A DNA stretch of 64,000 nucleotides from Curtobacterium salicis (lineage in GTDB: Bacteria; Actinomycetota; Actinomycetes; Actinomycetales; Microbacteriaceae), in assembly GCF_011759505.1 (NCBI RefSeq), contig NZ_JAAOYO010000002.1, positions 1-64,000 of the forward strand, read 5' to 3'. A model generated the notes under the pieces. The model saw only the letters and a list, made by a program, of their open reading frames with translations. It was not told the origin of the DNA and ran no database searches. This document shows positions 17,158 through 24,984 of this stretch, piece by piece; the first letter of the stretch is position 1; the number at the start of each line of letters is the position of its first letter. The translations under genes and the position numbers were made by a program.

Positions 17158-17192
17158 GGGAGGCTCGGTACCGGACCGGCACCGAGCCTCCC
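17158..17192 (-). terminator. hairpin terminator of the GH54 gene
   Basis: Perfect 12-bp arms (GGGAGGCTCGGT and its complement, 17158-17169 and 17181-17192) flank an 11-nt loop 28 bp after the arabinofuranosidase stop. The right arm contains the full word GCCTCCCGTCCG (17186-17197). Confidence 0.65.
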
Positions 17193-17220
17193 GTCCGCGG
17201 TCCCCCGCGACCGACTGCGG

Positions 17221-19107
17221 TCAGTTCAGCCGGAACACCTGCGGAGCCGCGCCGTTGCAGTCGTAGAGCTGCAGGGCGGTGCCGTTCGCGGTGTTGCCCG
17301 ACGGCACGTCGAGGCACCGACCCGACTGCGGGTTGAGCACCGAGCCGTTCGCCTGCGGGACCCACTGCTGCCCGCCCACGCCGTTGCACGTGTACAGCTC
17401 GAGATGGGTGCCGTTCGCGGTGGCGTTGCCGTCCAGGTCCAGGCACCGGCCGAGCGTGCGGATGGTGTGGTCACCCGCGCTGTAGGCCCACTGCTGGTCG
17501 GTGGTCTGCTCGTCGGTCAGCAGTGTCTGGCAGTCGAACACCTGCACCTGCTGGCCGTTCTGCTGCAGGTCGTTGCCGGCCACGTCGACGCACTTGCCAC
17601 CGATCGTGCCGATCGGTACCGCCGCGACGAACTTCTGCGCCGCGTTGCCGTTGCAGTCGGAGAGCTGCAGGGCCGTGGCGTTCGCGGTGTTACCCGACGG
17701 GACGTCCAGGCAGCGACCGGACTGCGGGTTCTTGATCGACCCGTCCGGCTGCACGACCCACTGCTGACCGCCCACCCCGTTGCAGTCGTAGAGCTCGACG
17801 TGGGTGCCGTTCGCGGTGCCGTTGCCGTTCGCGTCCAGGCAGCGCCCCAGTGTGCTGAGCGTGTGCGTGCCGTAGACGCTCCCCAGCCAGTGCTGGTCGG
17901 CAGCGAGCGCCTGGCAGTCGTACAGCTGCACGACGGCCCCGTTGCCACCGACGTCGTCACCGGCGACGTCGATGCACTTGCCACCGGGAGCGGCGATCGC
18001 AGCGCCCGGTCCCCCGCCGGTGGAGACGCCCTGGTAGTTCTGCGCCACGATGTTCGCCTGCACGGCGGAGTCGGCCGCGTCGGTCGAGTACCCGGTCGTC
18101 ATGACGCCCTCGAAGAACGACTGGGTGCCGCGGTTCGAGTTGTCACCGCCGGCACCGAGGACGATCGAACCCTCGAGCTTCATCGGCGTGTAGCCCTGGC
18201 CGTCGCCGTCCCTGTCCGTGGGCAGCGCCCCCTCGTACCACTTCGACAGGGCACCGGACTGCGCGTTCCCACCCTTCAGCGCGAAGTTGGCGACGCCGTC
18301 GTTCTTCAGCAGCGCGGTGACGAACTTCGAGCTGTTGCCCGTGTTCGCCGTGTTGATCGCGGTCTTCCCCTCGTAGACGCCGTTCTCCAGGTCCGCTTGC
18401 ACCCAGGGTCCTCGTCCGGCGCTGCCCTTGCCGTTGAGCATCGACAGGTTCAGGGCGTCCATGTGCCCCTTGCCGGTGTCCTTGGACTGGGTCTCGACGT
18501 TGCCGAAGTCGGAGCAACAGCCGTGGTTGACGTTCGTGCCGCTCGCCACCTCGTACATCGACTCGGGACTGGCTCCGCGGGCGGTGCCTTTGGCGACCGT
18601 GCTCGAGATCCGGTAGGCCACCTGCTGTGGCATGAAGACGCCGTAGGCCTTGTGCCCGGCGACGGTGATCGGCAGCGCCGCCGCGTCGGCCGCGTGGTTG
18701 GCGGGGCCGGCGTCCCCGGCGCCGGCGACGGTGAGGTCGTTGTGGTTCGGCGACTGGTCGTAGATCTTCGGGATCGTGCAGGAGGTGCCGGAGCAGAACG
18801 CGTCCTGGGTCGCGGCGTTGGCGTACCCGCCGGCAGCGAGCAGGCCGATGTTGGTCGTGGCCCCGTCGGAGGCGCGCTGCACCTGGTAGAGCGGGCCGTT
18901 GTAGGACGCGTACAGCGCTCGCGTCGAACTGTAGGCGGCGACGCACGACGTGCCCGCGCCGGAGTAGGTGTCGCACGGACCGTTGGTGGCGGCGGCAGCG
19001 CTGCCGGCACCGACCGTGGCGGAGACGAGGCTCCCGGTGATGAGCGCGAGCGCCCCGAGGACGGCGGCGACCGTGCGCCGCCTCCTGGAGATGAGCCTGG
19101 TGTGCAT
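17221..19107 (-). CDS. secreted alpha-L-arabinofuranosidase B (GH54) with two ricin B-type lectin domains
   Basis: 628-residue exported enzyme that would release arabinose from arabinan or arabinoxylan side chains. The signal peptide (1-40) begins with an RRRR stretch and ends near GSAAAA. The GH54 catalytic domain (about 41-362) shows GCCSDFGNVET with the expected nucleophile E205, and FFEGVMTTGYSTD with the expected acid/base D343. Two ricin-type beta-trefoils follow (about 368-497 and 500-628), each with QxW repeats and nearly identical segments (NPQSGRCLDVPSGNTAN). This lectin pair replaces the AbfB carbohydrate-binding domain of fungal GH54 enzymes. A LacI-type operator lies upstream. 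GGAAGGAACC precedes the ATG. Confidence 0.9.
   Translation of the reverse strand: MHTRLISRRRRTVAAVLGALALITGSLVSATVGAGSAAAATNGPCDTYSGAGTSCVAAYSSTRALYASYNGPLYQVQRASDGATTNIGLLAAGGYANAATQDAFCSGTSCTIPKIYDQSPNHNDLTVAGAGDAGPANHAADAAALPITVAGHKAYGVFMPQQVAYRISSTVAKGTARGASPESMYEVASGTNVNHGCCSDFGNVETQSKDTGKGHMDALNLSMLNGKGSAGRGPWVQADLENGVYEGKTAINTANTGNSSKFVTALLKNDGVANFALKGGNAQSGALSKWYEGALPTDRDGDGQGYTPMKLEGSIVLGAGGDNSNRGTQSFFEGVMTTGYSTDAADSAVQANIVAQNYQGVSTGGGPGAAIAAPGGKCIDVAGDDVGGNGAVVQLYDCQALAADQHWLGSVYGTHTLSTLGRCLDANGNGTANGTHVELYDCNGVGGQQWVVQPDGSIKNPQSGRCLDVPSGNTANATALQLSDCNGNAAQKFVAAVPIGTIGGKCVDVAGNDLQQNGQQVQVFDCQTLLTDEQTTDQQWAYSAGDHTIRTLGRCLDLDGNATANGTHLELYTCNGVGGQQWVPQANGSVLNPQSGRCLDVPSGNTANGTALQLYDCNGAAPQVFRLN
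17280..17900 (-). repeat. internal duplication encoding the two ricin-type lectin domains
   Basis: The segments around 17290-17480 and 17690-17870 are clearly similar at the DNA level, including GTCCAGGCA and TGCCGTTCGCGGTGTTGCC-like stretches. This indicates a duplication of the lectin module within the gene. Confidence 0.6.
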
Positions 19108-19151
19108 GGTGGTGGTTCCTTCCGAGCGTCGTTGACCGGTGGATGGCAGTT

Positions 19152-19172
19152 CGCTGTTTAAACGATTAACCG
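19152..19172. promoter_or_regulatory. LacI-type operator 3 (before the GH54 gene)
   Basis: TGTTTAAACGATTAACCGG shares the CG-centred TTTAAACGATTAAC core with the two sites upstream of lacI, and lies 45-65 bp before the arabinofuranosidase ATG. It links that gene to the LacI regulon. Confidence 0.6.
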
Positions 19173-19211
19173 GAGCCATCGTACGCCGGAAGGCGCCAGA
19201 GGACGAGCGGT

Positions 19212-20081
19212 CTACACGCCGGGGACCGGAACACGCACCGCGCTGATGCGCCCGGCGTGCGTCTCGGCGGTCGTCGCCGGGTCGTAGCTGTCCGCCGTCG
19301 CCAGGTACAGCGTCCGCCCGTCCTCGCCACCGAGAGCGCAGTCGATCGCACACCGACCGGGAGCGTCGATGCGATCCGTGACCTCGCCACCCTCGACGAC
19401 GCGGAGGAACTCCCCCGTGTCGACGGAGCAGACCCAGATCGCCCCCTCGGCGTCGACCGTGCTGCCGTCCGGGGTGATGCCCTCGGGCAGCGCGGCCCAC
19501 ACGCGGCGTCCGGTCAGGGATCCGTCGGGCTCGATGTCGAACGCGGTCAGCTTCCCGCCCCAGGTCTCGCTGACCACCAGGGTGCGGGTACCGGGCAGCA
19601 CGTTGGCGCTGTTCGGGAAGACCAGCCCCTCGGCCGCCAGACGGATCGAGCCGTCCTGCTCGATGACGTAGAGCGGACCGGGGCGCAGTTCCTCGCCGGC
19701 GTAGAGGTCGTACCCGAAGGCGCCGATGTAGGTCCGACCGGTCTCCGGGTCGACGACCAGGTCGTTGACGAGCGACGACTCGACCGGGGACAGGTCCGCG
19801 AAGACACTCGACGAGCCGTCACGCTCCACGACCACGACGGTGCGCGACTCCATCGAGCTGACGATCAGGCGGCCGTCGGGCAACCACCCGAGGCCGGACG
19901 ACTGCCCGGCGACCGTGGCCTCGAGACGGGGCACGGCATCCGCGCCGACGCTCGGGTCGATCGAGAAGACCTCACCGGTGTGCATGTCCGAGTACCAGAG
20001 CCGGTTCTCGTGCCAACGGTTCCCCTCGGGGAAGCGGATGCCGGTGACGACGTCGGTCGCAGAGTCCAGGGTGATGCGCAC
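19212..20081 (-). CDS. SMP-30/gluconolactonase/LRE family protein
   Basis: 289-residue six-bladed beta-propeller of the SMP-30 family, whose members hydrolyse sugar lactones with a divalent metal. The first blade has the metal-ligand motif FPEGNRWHENRLWYSD (17-32). Later blades show VNDLVVDPETGRTYIGAFGYD (104-124) and the SVDAEGAIWVCSV-type aspartate. A lactone intermediate of pentose oxidation, such as an arabinonolactone, would suit the locus but is not shown. The gene lies upstream of the GH54 gene on the same strand, with a GH54 promoter/operator between them, so it is probably a separate unit. Confidence 0.82.
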   Translation of the reverse strand: MRITLDSATDVVTGIRFPEGNRWHENRLWYSDMHTGEVFSIDPSVGADAVPRLEATVAGQSSGLGWLPDGRLIVSSMESRTVVVVERDGSSSVFADLSPVESSLVNDLVVDPETGRTYIGAFGYDLYAGEELRPGPLYVIEQDGSIRLAAEGLVFPNSANVLPGTRTLVVSETWGGKLTAFDIEPDGSLTGRRVWAALPEGITPDGSTVDAEGAIWVCSVDTGEFLRVVEGGEVTDRIDAPGRCAIDCALGGEDGRTLYLATADSYDPATTAETHAGRISAVRVPVPGV

Positions 20082-20137
20082 CAGGCCAGCATGCCAGCCG
20101 GGTCACCGCCCCATCGCAGGATCCACACGGTTCCGTG

Positions 20138-20166
20138 TTGACAGTTAGACATCGAACACTTAGAGT
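20138..20166 (+). promoter_or_regulatory. promoter of the marR-MATE unit (TTGACA-17-TAGAGT)
   Basis: A consensus -35 TTGACA (20138-20143) is followed after 17 bp by TAGAGT (20161-20166). The -10 ends 7 nt before the regulator ATG, which implies a leaderless mRNA. GTGTT and AACAC arms (20135-20139 and 20155-20159) enclose the spacer and may be the MarR operator. Confidence 0.7.
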
Positions 20167-20173
20167 CCTCATC

Positions 20174-20611
20174 ATGCAGGCACCGCACTTCGACACGCCC
20201 CTCCAGCTCATGCGCTGGATCGGGTGGGCCCAGCGCAAGGCCGCCGACGAATGGGTGCGGGAGCGCGAGCTCTCGCACGAGCAGAGTTTCGTGCTCGGCT
20301 ACCTGCAGCAGAACCCGGGCGCCATCCAGCGCGACATCGCCGAGATGACCCGGACCAGCGCGGCCAGCGTGTCGAGCCTCCTGCAGGGGCTCGAGAAACG
20401 GGGCCTCATCGAACGACGCGCGGACGCCGGGAACGCCCGGACGAAGCTCGTGTACGCCACGCCCACCGGCATCGACCTGATCGCCGGGTTCGAGGACGCC
20501 ATGCTCGCCCTCGACGACCGCCTGCTCGCCCCGCTCAGTCCGGACGAGCGCGCCACGCTCCGCGACCTCCTGCTCAAGGTGACCGCCGAGCTGCCGGAAC
20601 CCACCCGGTAA
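20174..20611 (+). CDS. MarR family transcriptional regulator
   Basis: 145-residue regulator from the ATG at 20174. The in-frame extension to 20135 would run through the promoter and is rejected. The winged helix is GAIQRDIAEMTRTSAASVSSLLQGLEKRGLIERRAD (about 42-77). The MATE transporter gene follows on the same strand, a common arrangement in which the repressor is released by a substrate of the pump. It is divergent from the SMP-30 gene. Confidence 0.87.
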   Translation: MQAPHFDTPLQLMRWIGWAQRKAADEWVRERELSHEQSFVLGYLQQNPGAIQRDIAEMTRTSAASVSSLLQGLEKRGLIERRADAGNARTKLVYATPTGIDLIAGFEDAMLALDDRLLAPLSPDERATLRDLLLKVTAELPEPTR

Positions 20612-20777
20612 CCGCAGCAGAGCCTCCCGGCCGTCCGCCGGAGGCGCGAGCCTGCCCACGCGACGGCACCGCCGACGCGCCCTCAGTGATGCCGTGACGG
20701 CCCTGCCGTCGCGCCGTCCGCCATGCCGTGCCGGCGCCCGTCGGCGCGCGATCCGTCCTGCCCGGAAGGGAACGACC

Positions 20778-22211
20778 ATGACGACCACGACCAGCACCCC
20801 CACCACCGCAGCGGAGAAGAACCGCTGGTACCTCTCCGCCGCCCCGATCCTCCGCGCCCTCGTGCACCTGTGTGTGCCGATGGCCGCTGCGATGGTCGTC
20901 AGCGCCCTGTACAACGTCATCAACGCGGGCTTCATCGGCGCGCAGCACGACACCTCGCTGCTGGCGGCGATCACCTTCGGCACGCCGCTGCTCGGGCTGG
21001 TGATGGCGGTCGGCGGCGTGTTCGGCGTCGGCGGCAGCTCGCTCATGTCGCGGTTGCTCGGCGCCTCCGAGCACGACCCCGCGAAGGCCGGCGAGATCAA
21101 GCACGTCGCGTCCTTCGCCGTCTGGGGGTCGGTCGTGACGGGCATCGTGCTCGGCGGGCTCGGGCTGCTGTTCCTCGGCCCACTCGTCGGCCTGCTCGGG
21201 GCGGACGCCGCCGCGGTCCCAGCCACCAGCGCCTACGTCAGCGTGATGCTCGTCTTCGTCCCGGTGCTCGCCGCGGCGTTCTGTCTGGAGCAGATGGTCC
21301 GCGCCGAGGGCGCCGCCCGCCAGGCGATGGTCGGGCTCATCCTGTCGACCGTCGGGAACCTGGTGTTCGACGTGCTGTTCATCCTGGTGCTGCACTGGGG
21401 CGTCGCCGGGGCCGCGCTCGCGGTGGGGCTGGCGAACCTCGTGAGCATCGTCTACTGGGTGCTCTGGCTCGAGACCCACAGCGAGAACGTCAGCCTGTCG
21501 CTCCGCTGGTTCACGCTCCGGCGCTCGGTCCTGCAGCCGGTGTTCGGCATCGGCGTCAGCGAGCTGCTGCAGGCCGGGTTCCTCATCGTCACGACCCTCG
21601 TGCTCAACAACCTCGCCGCCCAGTACGGCGACGACCCGCTGGCTGCGATGGGTGTCGCCGTCCGGATCGCCCAGGTGCCGGAGTTCCTGGTGATGGGCGT
21701 CACGATCGGTGTACTGCCGTTGCTGGCCTACGCCTACGGCAAGGGCGACCGGGAGCGGCTGCGCTCGGCACTGCGGGCATCGGCGCTGACGGTCGGGGCG
21801 ATCGTGCTGCTGTTCTCCGGCACCGTGTTCGTCTTCCGCCAGCAGGTGTTCACGGTCTTCTCCTCCGACCACTCGGTCCTGGCGATCGGGCTGACGATCC
21901 TGGTCGCCCAGCTCGTCGCCACCGTGGTGAACGGGTTCACGGGGCTGTTCACCTCGCTGTTCCAGGCGGCCGGGCTCGCGACGCCGGCGATCGCGATGTC
22001 CCTGGCGCAGGGCGTGCTGTTCATCCCGATCGTCCTGCTCGGCAACCTGTGGTTCGGGCTCGCCGGCATCATCTGGGCGCTGACCGTCACCGAGGTCCTG
22101 GTGTTCGTCGCCGGGCTCATCATCTGGCTCGCGTCGCGGAGCCGCATCGACCGTGGGCTGGATGCGGGGAGCGTCGAGCGGGCGGACGCGGTGCTGGCCG
22201 AAGCCAGCTGA
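20778..22211 (+). CDS. MATE family efflux transporter
   Basis: 477-residue multidrug and toxin extrusion protein with 12 predicted helices. Typical segments include MVVSALYNVINAGFIGA near the N-terminus (helix 1), GVGGSSLMSRLLGA, and the pseudo-symmetric second half starting at GIGVSELLQAGFLIVTT. Members export cationic drugs using Na+ or H+. The ATG at 20778 has GGAAGGGAACG upstream, whereas an ATG-like start at 20694 lacks a site. It is co-directional with the marR-like gene (166-bp gap). The stop codon overlaps a GACGGGAGGC word (22210-22219). Confidence 0.9.
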   Translation: MTTTTSTPTTAAEKNRWYLSAAPILRALVHLCVPMAAAMVVSALYNVINAGFIGAQHDTSLLAAITFGTPLLGLVMAVGGVFGVGGSSLMSRLLGASEHDPAKAGEIKHVASFAVWGSVVTGIVLGGLGLLFLGPLVGLLGADAAAVPATSAYVSVMLVFVPVLAAAFCLEQMVRAEGAARQAMVGLILSTVGNLVFDVLFILVLHWGVAGAALAVGLANLVSIVYWVLWLETHSENVSLSLRWFTLRRSVLQPVFGIGVSELLQAGFLIVTTLVLNNLAAQYGDDPLAAMGVAVRIAQVPEFLVMGVTIGVLPLLAYAYGKGDRERLRSALRASALTVGAIVLLFSGTVFVFRQQVFTVFSSDHSVLAIGLTILVAQLVATVVNGFTGLFTSLFQAAGLATPAIAMSLAQGVLFIPIVLLGNLWFGLAGIIWALTVTEVLVFVAGLIIWLASRSRIDRGLDAGSVERADAVLAEAS

Positions 22212-22250
22212 CGGGAGGCGCGACCCGCGGGACCGTCGACGTCCGGTACT

Positions 22251-22417
22251 CGGCGTGGTCGGTCCGGCGGGTCAGCCCGGCCTGGTCAGTCCGGCGTGGT
22301 CGGTCCGGCCTGATCACTCCGGCCTGATCACTCCGGCCTGGTCACTCCGGCCTGATCACTCCGGCCTGATCACTCCGGCCTGGTCACTGCGGCCTGGTCA
22401 CTCCGGCCTGGTCACTC
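22251..22417. repeat. minisatellite: about 12 tandem 14-bp units
   Basis: Twelve head-to-tail units of consensus CGGCCTGRTCACTC fill the gap between the MATE gene and the convergent winged-helix gene. The first four units are diverged (one is 13 bp), and the last eight differ at only one or two positions. Several contain the palindrome TGATCA. The last units supply the stop codon and final codons of the minus-strand gene ending at 22412. Confidence 0.9.
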
Positions 22418-22708
22418 CGGTGCGATGCTCCGCAGGAAGGCGAAGTGGCCGTGCAGGGCCCGGGTCCCCGACGGCGTGAGTTGGACCCAGGTCCGAGCCT
22501 GACCCCGGGCCCGCTGGACGCGACGGAGCTCGACGTAGCCGGCCTCGGTCAGGGTGCGGAGGTGCTTGCTGAGGGTGGCGTCGGTGACGTCGAGTCCTTC
22601 CCGCAGGACCCCGAACTCGATCTCACCGCCGCGGGCGAGCATCGCGCAGATCTGCAGACGCTGCGGCGCGTGCACGACAGCGTCGAACACCGGCTCCGGC
22701 GCACTCAC
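22412..22708 (-). CDS. winged-helix transcriptional regulator (MarR/ArsR-like, PF13601 type)
   Basis: 98-residue DNA-binding protein with one winged helix: PQRLQICAMLARGGEIEFGVLREGLDVTDATLSKHLRTLTEAGYVELRR. This small family usually sits beside a membrane protein gene and regulates it, as here. The GTG at 22708 overlaps the membrane-protein stop by 4 nt (GTGA), so the two are translationally coupled. Its C-terminus (SIAPE) is encoded by the edge of the 14-bp tandem repeat, so changes in repeat number could alter the tail or the stop. Confidence 0.85.
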   Translation of the reverse strand: MSAPEPVFDAVVHAPQRLQICAMLARGGEIEFGVLREGLDVTDATLSKHLRTLTEAGYVELRRVQRARGQARTWVQLTPSGTRALHGHFAFLRSIAPE

Positions 22709-23205
22709 CGGCGGCCACCCCCGGGCAGGCCCACGGCGAGGTCTCCGGCGAGCCGGCGGCGGGCAGCCGCGTCGGCCACCGGACCGAGCGCGACCGTGAC
22801 GACGCCGGCCACGATCACGACGACGGCGATCTGCCAGGCCGGCTCGTTCCGGACCAGCACCACGAACGTCATGGCGGCCACGGTGACGACCAGCGCGATG
22901 ATCGACCACGGGGCACCGAGGGCGAGGAACTTCCACCGCTCGGGGTTCGACCGGGTCAGCCCGATCACGCGGACCCGCCACTGCGAGAGGCTGATGAGCC
23001 CGACCACCCCGAGCAGCAGCCAGGCGGTGTCGTCGGGCCCGCTCAGCCCGAACACGACGGCGGCGACGAGCGCGCCACGGAGCAGGTGGACCCACCACGG
23101 CGAGCGGACCCGCGCTGCCATCCTCGCCTGGGCGTCGTTCGCGACCTGGAACGCGGCGACGGGGTCGACCGGCTGTGCAGGGCTGTTGTCTGATTGGCTT
23201 TCCAT
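22705..23205 (-). CDS. four-helix membrane protein of unknown function
   Basis: 166 residues with four predicted transmembrane segments (about 38-58, 60-80, 98-120 and 124-145) after a 35-residue cytoplasmic N-terminus. I do not recognise a catalytic motif. The gene heads a two-gene operon with a small winged-helix regulator. An AACAC-TAA-GTGTT inverted repeat lies just upstream and is the likely operator. The pairing suggests an autoregulated membrane stress or transport function, which is inference. Confidence 0.7.
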   Translation of the reverse strand: MESQSDNSPAQPVDPVAAFQVANDAQARMAARVRSPWWVHLLRGALVAAVVFGLSGPDDTAWLLLGVVGLISLSQWRVRVIGLTRSNPERWKFLALGAPWSIIALVVTVAAMTFVVLVRNEPAWQIAVVVIVAGVVTVALGPVADAAARRRLAGDLAVGLPGGGRR

Positions 23206-23209
23206 GTCG

Positions 23210-23240
23210 GCAACACTAAGTGTTTCCGAGAAGGAAAGTC
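23210..23240 (-). promoter_or_regulatory. promoter/operator of the membrane protein-regulator pair
   Basis: The inverted repeat AACAC-TAA-GTGTT (23213-23225) lies 8-20 bp upstream of the ATG at 23205. TTGACT on the minus strand (about 23234-23239) is a -35 candidate. A similar AACACTTAG string occurs in the marR promoter near 20155. Confidence 0.5.
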
Positions 23241-23841
23241 AATGGCCGTGCTGGTCGACCGGCAGGATCCGGTCGACGAACAGGTCGATCCGTGCCGCCT
23301 GGTGGTCCTGGCGGAGGCGAGCGCCGCGCTGGAGCACGACCAGCCCGTGCAGACCGGCCCAGACGACCTCGGTCAGGAGTTCGACGTCAGCGTCGCCGGC
23401 CCGCGACTCGACCGCGGATCGCAGCTCCGCGAAGGCGGACGACGGCGCCGGGCTCGAACCAGGACCGAAGCGCAGGCGCGACGGGCGGCCGAACATCGCG
23501 TCGTACACCGCCGGCTGCTCCGTGGCGAAGGACGCGTACCGGTGCGCCACCGCACCGAGGACGGCATCCGACTCCGTCTTCGCCTCCGCCTCCGCCGCCG
23601 TCCGAGCCTGGCGGAGCGCGTCGGCCAACTCGCCGAACCCGTCGAGGGCGACGGCGTCGGCGATCTCGTCGAGGGATGCGAAGTGCTTGTAGATGACCGG
23701 CTGGCTGTACTCGATCTCGGCCGACAGCCTCCGGGTCGTGACCGCATCCCACCCCTCCTGCTCGGCGATGGCCCGTGCGGTCGTCGTGATCAGGCGGCGC
23801 CGGGAGGCACGCTCGCGAGCTCGCCGTTCCTCGATGGTCAT
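23239..23841 (-). CDS. TetR family transcriptional regulator (WHG domain type)
   Basis: 200-residue repressor. The helix-turn-helix WDAVTTRRLSAEIEYSQPVIYKHFASLDEIADAVAL (about 31-66) is typical, and the C-terminal domain (YASFATEQPAVYDAMFGRPS) resembles the WHG/TetR_C_33 group. It is divergent from the SnoaL-DUF1772 operon, and three GCTAGC hexamers in between are the probable operator. Its coding sequence includes a variant GCCTCCCGG word near 23801. Confidence 0.87.
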   Translation of the reverse strand: MTIEERRARERASRRRLITTTARAIAEQEGWDAVTTRRLSAEIEYSQPVIYKHFASLDEIADAVALDGFGELADALRQARTAAEAEAKTESDAVLGAVAHRYASFATEQPAVYDAMFGRPSRLRFGPGSSPAPSSAFAELRSAVESRAGDADVELLTEVVWAGLHGLVVLQRGARLRQDHQAARIDLFVDRILPVDQHGH

Positions 23842-23879
23842 GCGCGATGGTAGCGCTGCTCGCGATGAGAGCGCGAGTC

Positions 23880-23940
23880 TTGACGATGGTTCGAGTCAGG
23901 GCTAGCGTCGCTGACCACAATCACAGCTAGCACCGCTAGC
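23880..23940 (+). promoter_or_regulatory. promoter with three GCTAGC half-sites (TetR operator)
   Basis: TTGACG (23880-23885), 17 bp, TAGCGT (23903-23908) forms a good promoter for the SnoaL gene. GCTAGC occurs at 23901-23906, 23926-23931 and 23935-23940, the first overlapping the -10 box. This fits repression by the divergent TetR protein. Confidence 0.65.
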
Positions 23941-23961
23941 CCCCACGGAGGAGAAGGACCA

Positions 23962-24390
23962 TTGGACGCACGCGCTCTCGCCGAGACCTACCTCGAGATG
24001 CTCAACACCCACGACCCGGACCTCGTCGACGCCTTCGTCGCCGAGGACTACGTCAACCACAACGTCGTCGTGCCGGACGGCCGAGCGGCCAACCGGACGT
24101 TCTGGGCCGGGTTCTTCACGGGCCTCCCGGACGTCGTCGTCACCATGGAGGACCTCGTCCTCGCCGGTGACCGCGTCGTCGGCCGGTTCGTCTACCGCGG
24201 CACGCACACCGGCGAACTCATGGGCATCCCGGCCACCGGCGCCACGGTCGAGATGCGCAGCATCGACATCTGGCGGGTCGAGGCCGGGCGCTTCGTCGAA
24301 CACTGGGACGAGCTGAACCTGATGGAGGTCTTCCAGCAGGTCGGGGTCCTCCCCCGGCTCGGCGGCAGCACCACGGAGTCCCGGTCGTGA
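23962..24390 (+). CDS. SnoaL-like ester cyclase/polyketide cyclase family protein
   Basis: 142-residue cone-shaped alpha+beta barrel protein of the SnoaL/NTF2-like superfamily. Typical motifs are YVNHNVVVPDGR (about 32-43), the PDVVVTMEDLVLAGDRVVGRFVYRGTHTGELMGIPATG run, and the WDELNLMEVFQQVG C-terminus. These proteins act on small cyclic or ester substrates, and the substrate here is unknown. The start is TTG at 23962, supported by GGAGGAGAAGG 8 nt upstream. It is coupled to the next gene by a GTGA overlap and regulated by the divergent TetR protein. Confidence 0.85.
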   Translation: MDARALAETYLEMLNTHDPDLVDAFVAEDYVNHNVVVPDGRAANRTFWAGFFTGLPDVVVTMEDLVLAGDRVVGRFVYRGTHTGELMGIPATGATVEMRSIDIWRVEAGRFVEHWDELNLMEVFQQVGVLPRLGGSTTESRS

Positions 24391-24860
24391 TCGTCCTCGC
24401 AGAGGTCACCGCACTGCTCGCCGTCCTCGGCGTCGGACTGGTCTGGGGCACGGATGCGTTCTGCGCGCTCGTGCAGCGCCCGGCCCTGACCCGCGTCGAC
24501 GACTCCGCGCTCACCGCGGTGATGGGCAACGTCCACCGGTACGGGGACCGGCGGATGCCCGTCCCCGGCGTGGTCGGGCTCGTCGGGTCGCTCGCCGCCG
24601 CCGTGCTGGCAGCGCTGACGGGGCATTCCGCTGCGGCGAGCGCCGCGGGCGTCGGGTTCGTCCTGCTCGTCGTCTGGCTCGTGCTCTACGTCCGTGTCAG
24701 CGCACCGATCAACCGCACCCTGACCGCCGCGGCCGACCGCGGCGAGACCCCCGCGGACGCTCGGGCGCTGCAGGCCGGGTGGGATCGGATCATCGTGCTC
24801 CGTGCCGCGTTGCAGGGTGTGGCGTTGCTCGCGCTGGGCATCACCCTCGTCCTGCTCTGA
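24387..24860 (+). CDS. DUF1772 family membrane protein (anthrone oxygenase-like)
   Basis: 157-residue protein with four predicted helices. The pattern VWGTDAFCALVQRPAL near the start, RYGDRRMPVPGVVG, and RVSAPINRTLTAAADRGETPADAR followed by WDRIIVLRAALQ is characteristic of DUF1772, a group that includes anthrone oxygenase-related proteins. The GTG start at 24387 overlaps the SnoaL stop (GTGA). Together with the SnoaL-type cyclase it could form a small aromatic-compound detoxification or modification unit, which is inference. Confidence 0.82.
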   Translation: MIVLAEVTALLAVLGVGLVWGTDAFCALVQRPALTRVDDSALTAVMGNVHRYGDRRMPVPGVVGLVGSLAAAVLAALTGHSAAASAAGVGFVLLVVWLVLYVRVSAPINRTLTAAADRGETPADARALQAGWDRIIVLRAALQGVALLALGITLVLL

Positions 24861-24984
24861 CCCGCTCGCAGCACACCGATCCCGCGTCGGACGACCTCCT
24901 GGCCGCGGAGCGGGACCGGTCGAGCGAGGTTCCGCCGCCGGTGCGGATGGGCTGGGACGGCGGGCTCCGCGCCGGTCTCGACGC

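Noticed and set aside
22251..22417. Possible CRISPR or attachment site
   Set aside because: 14-bp head-to-tail units without spacers form a minisatellite.
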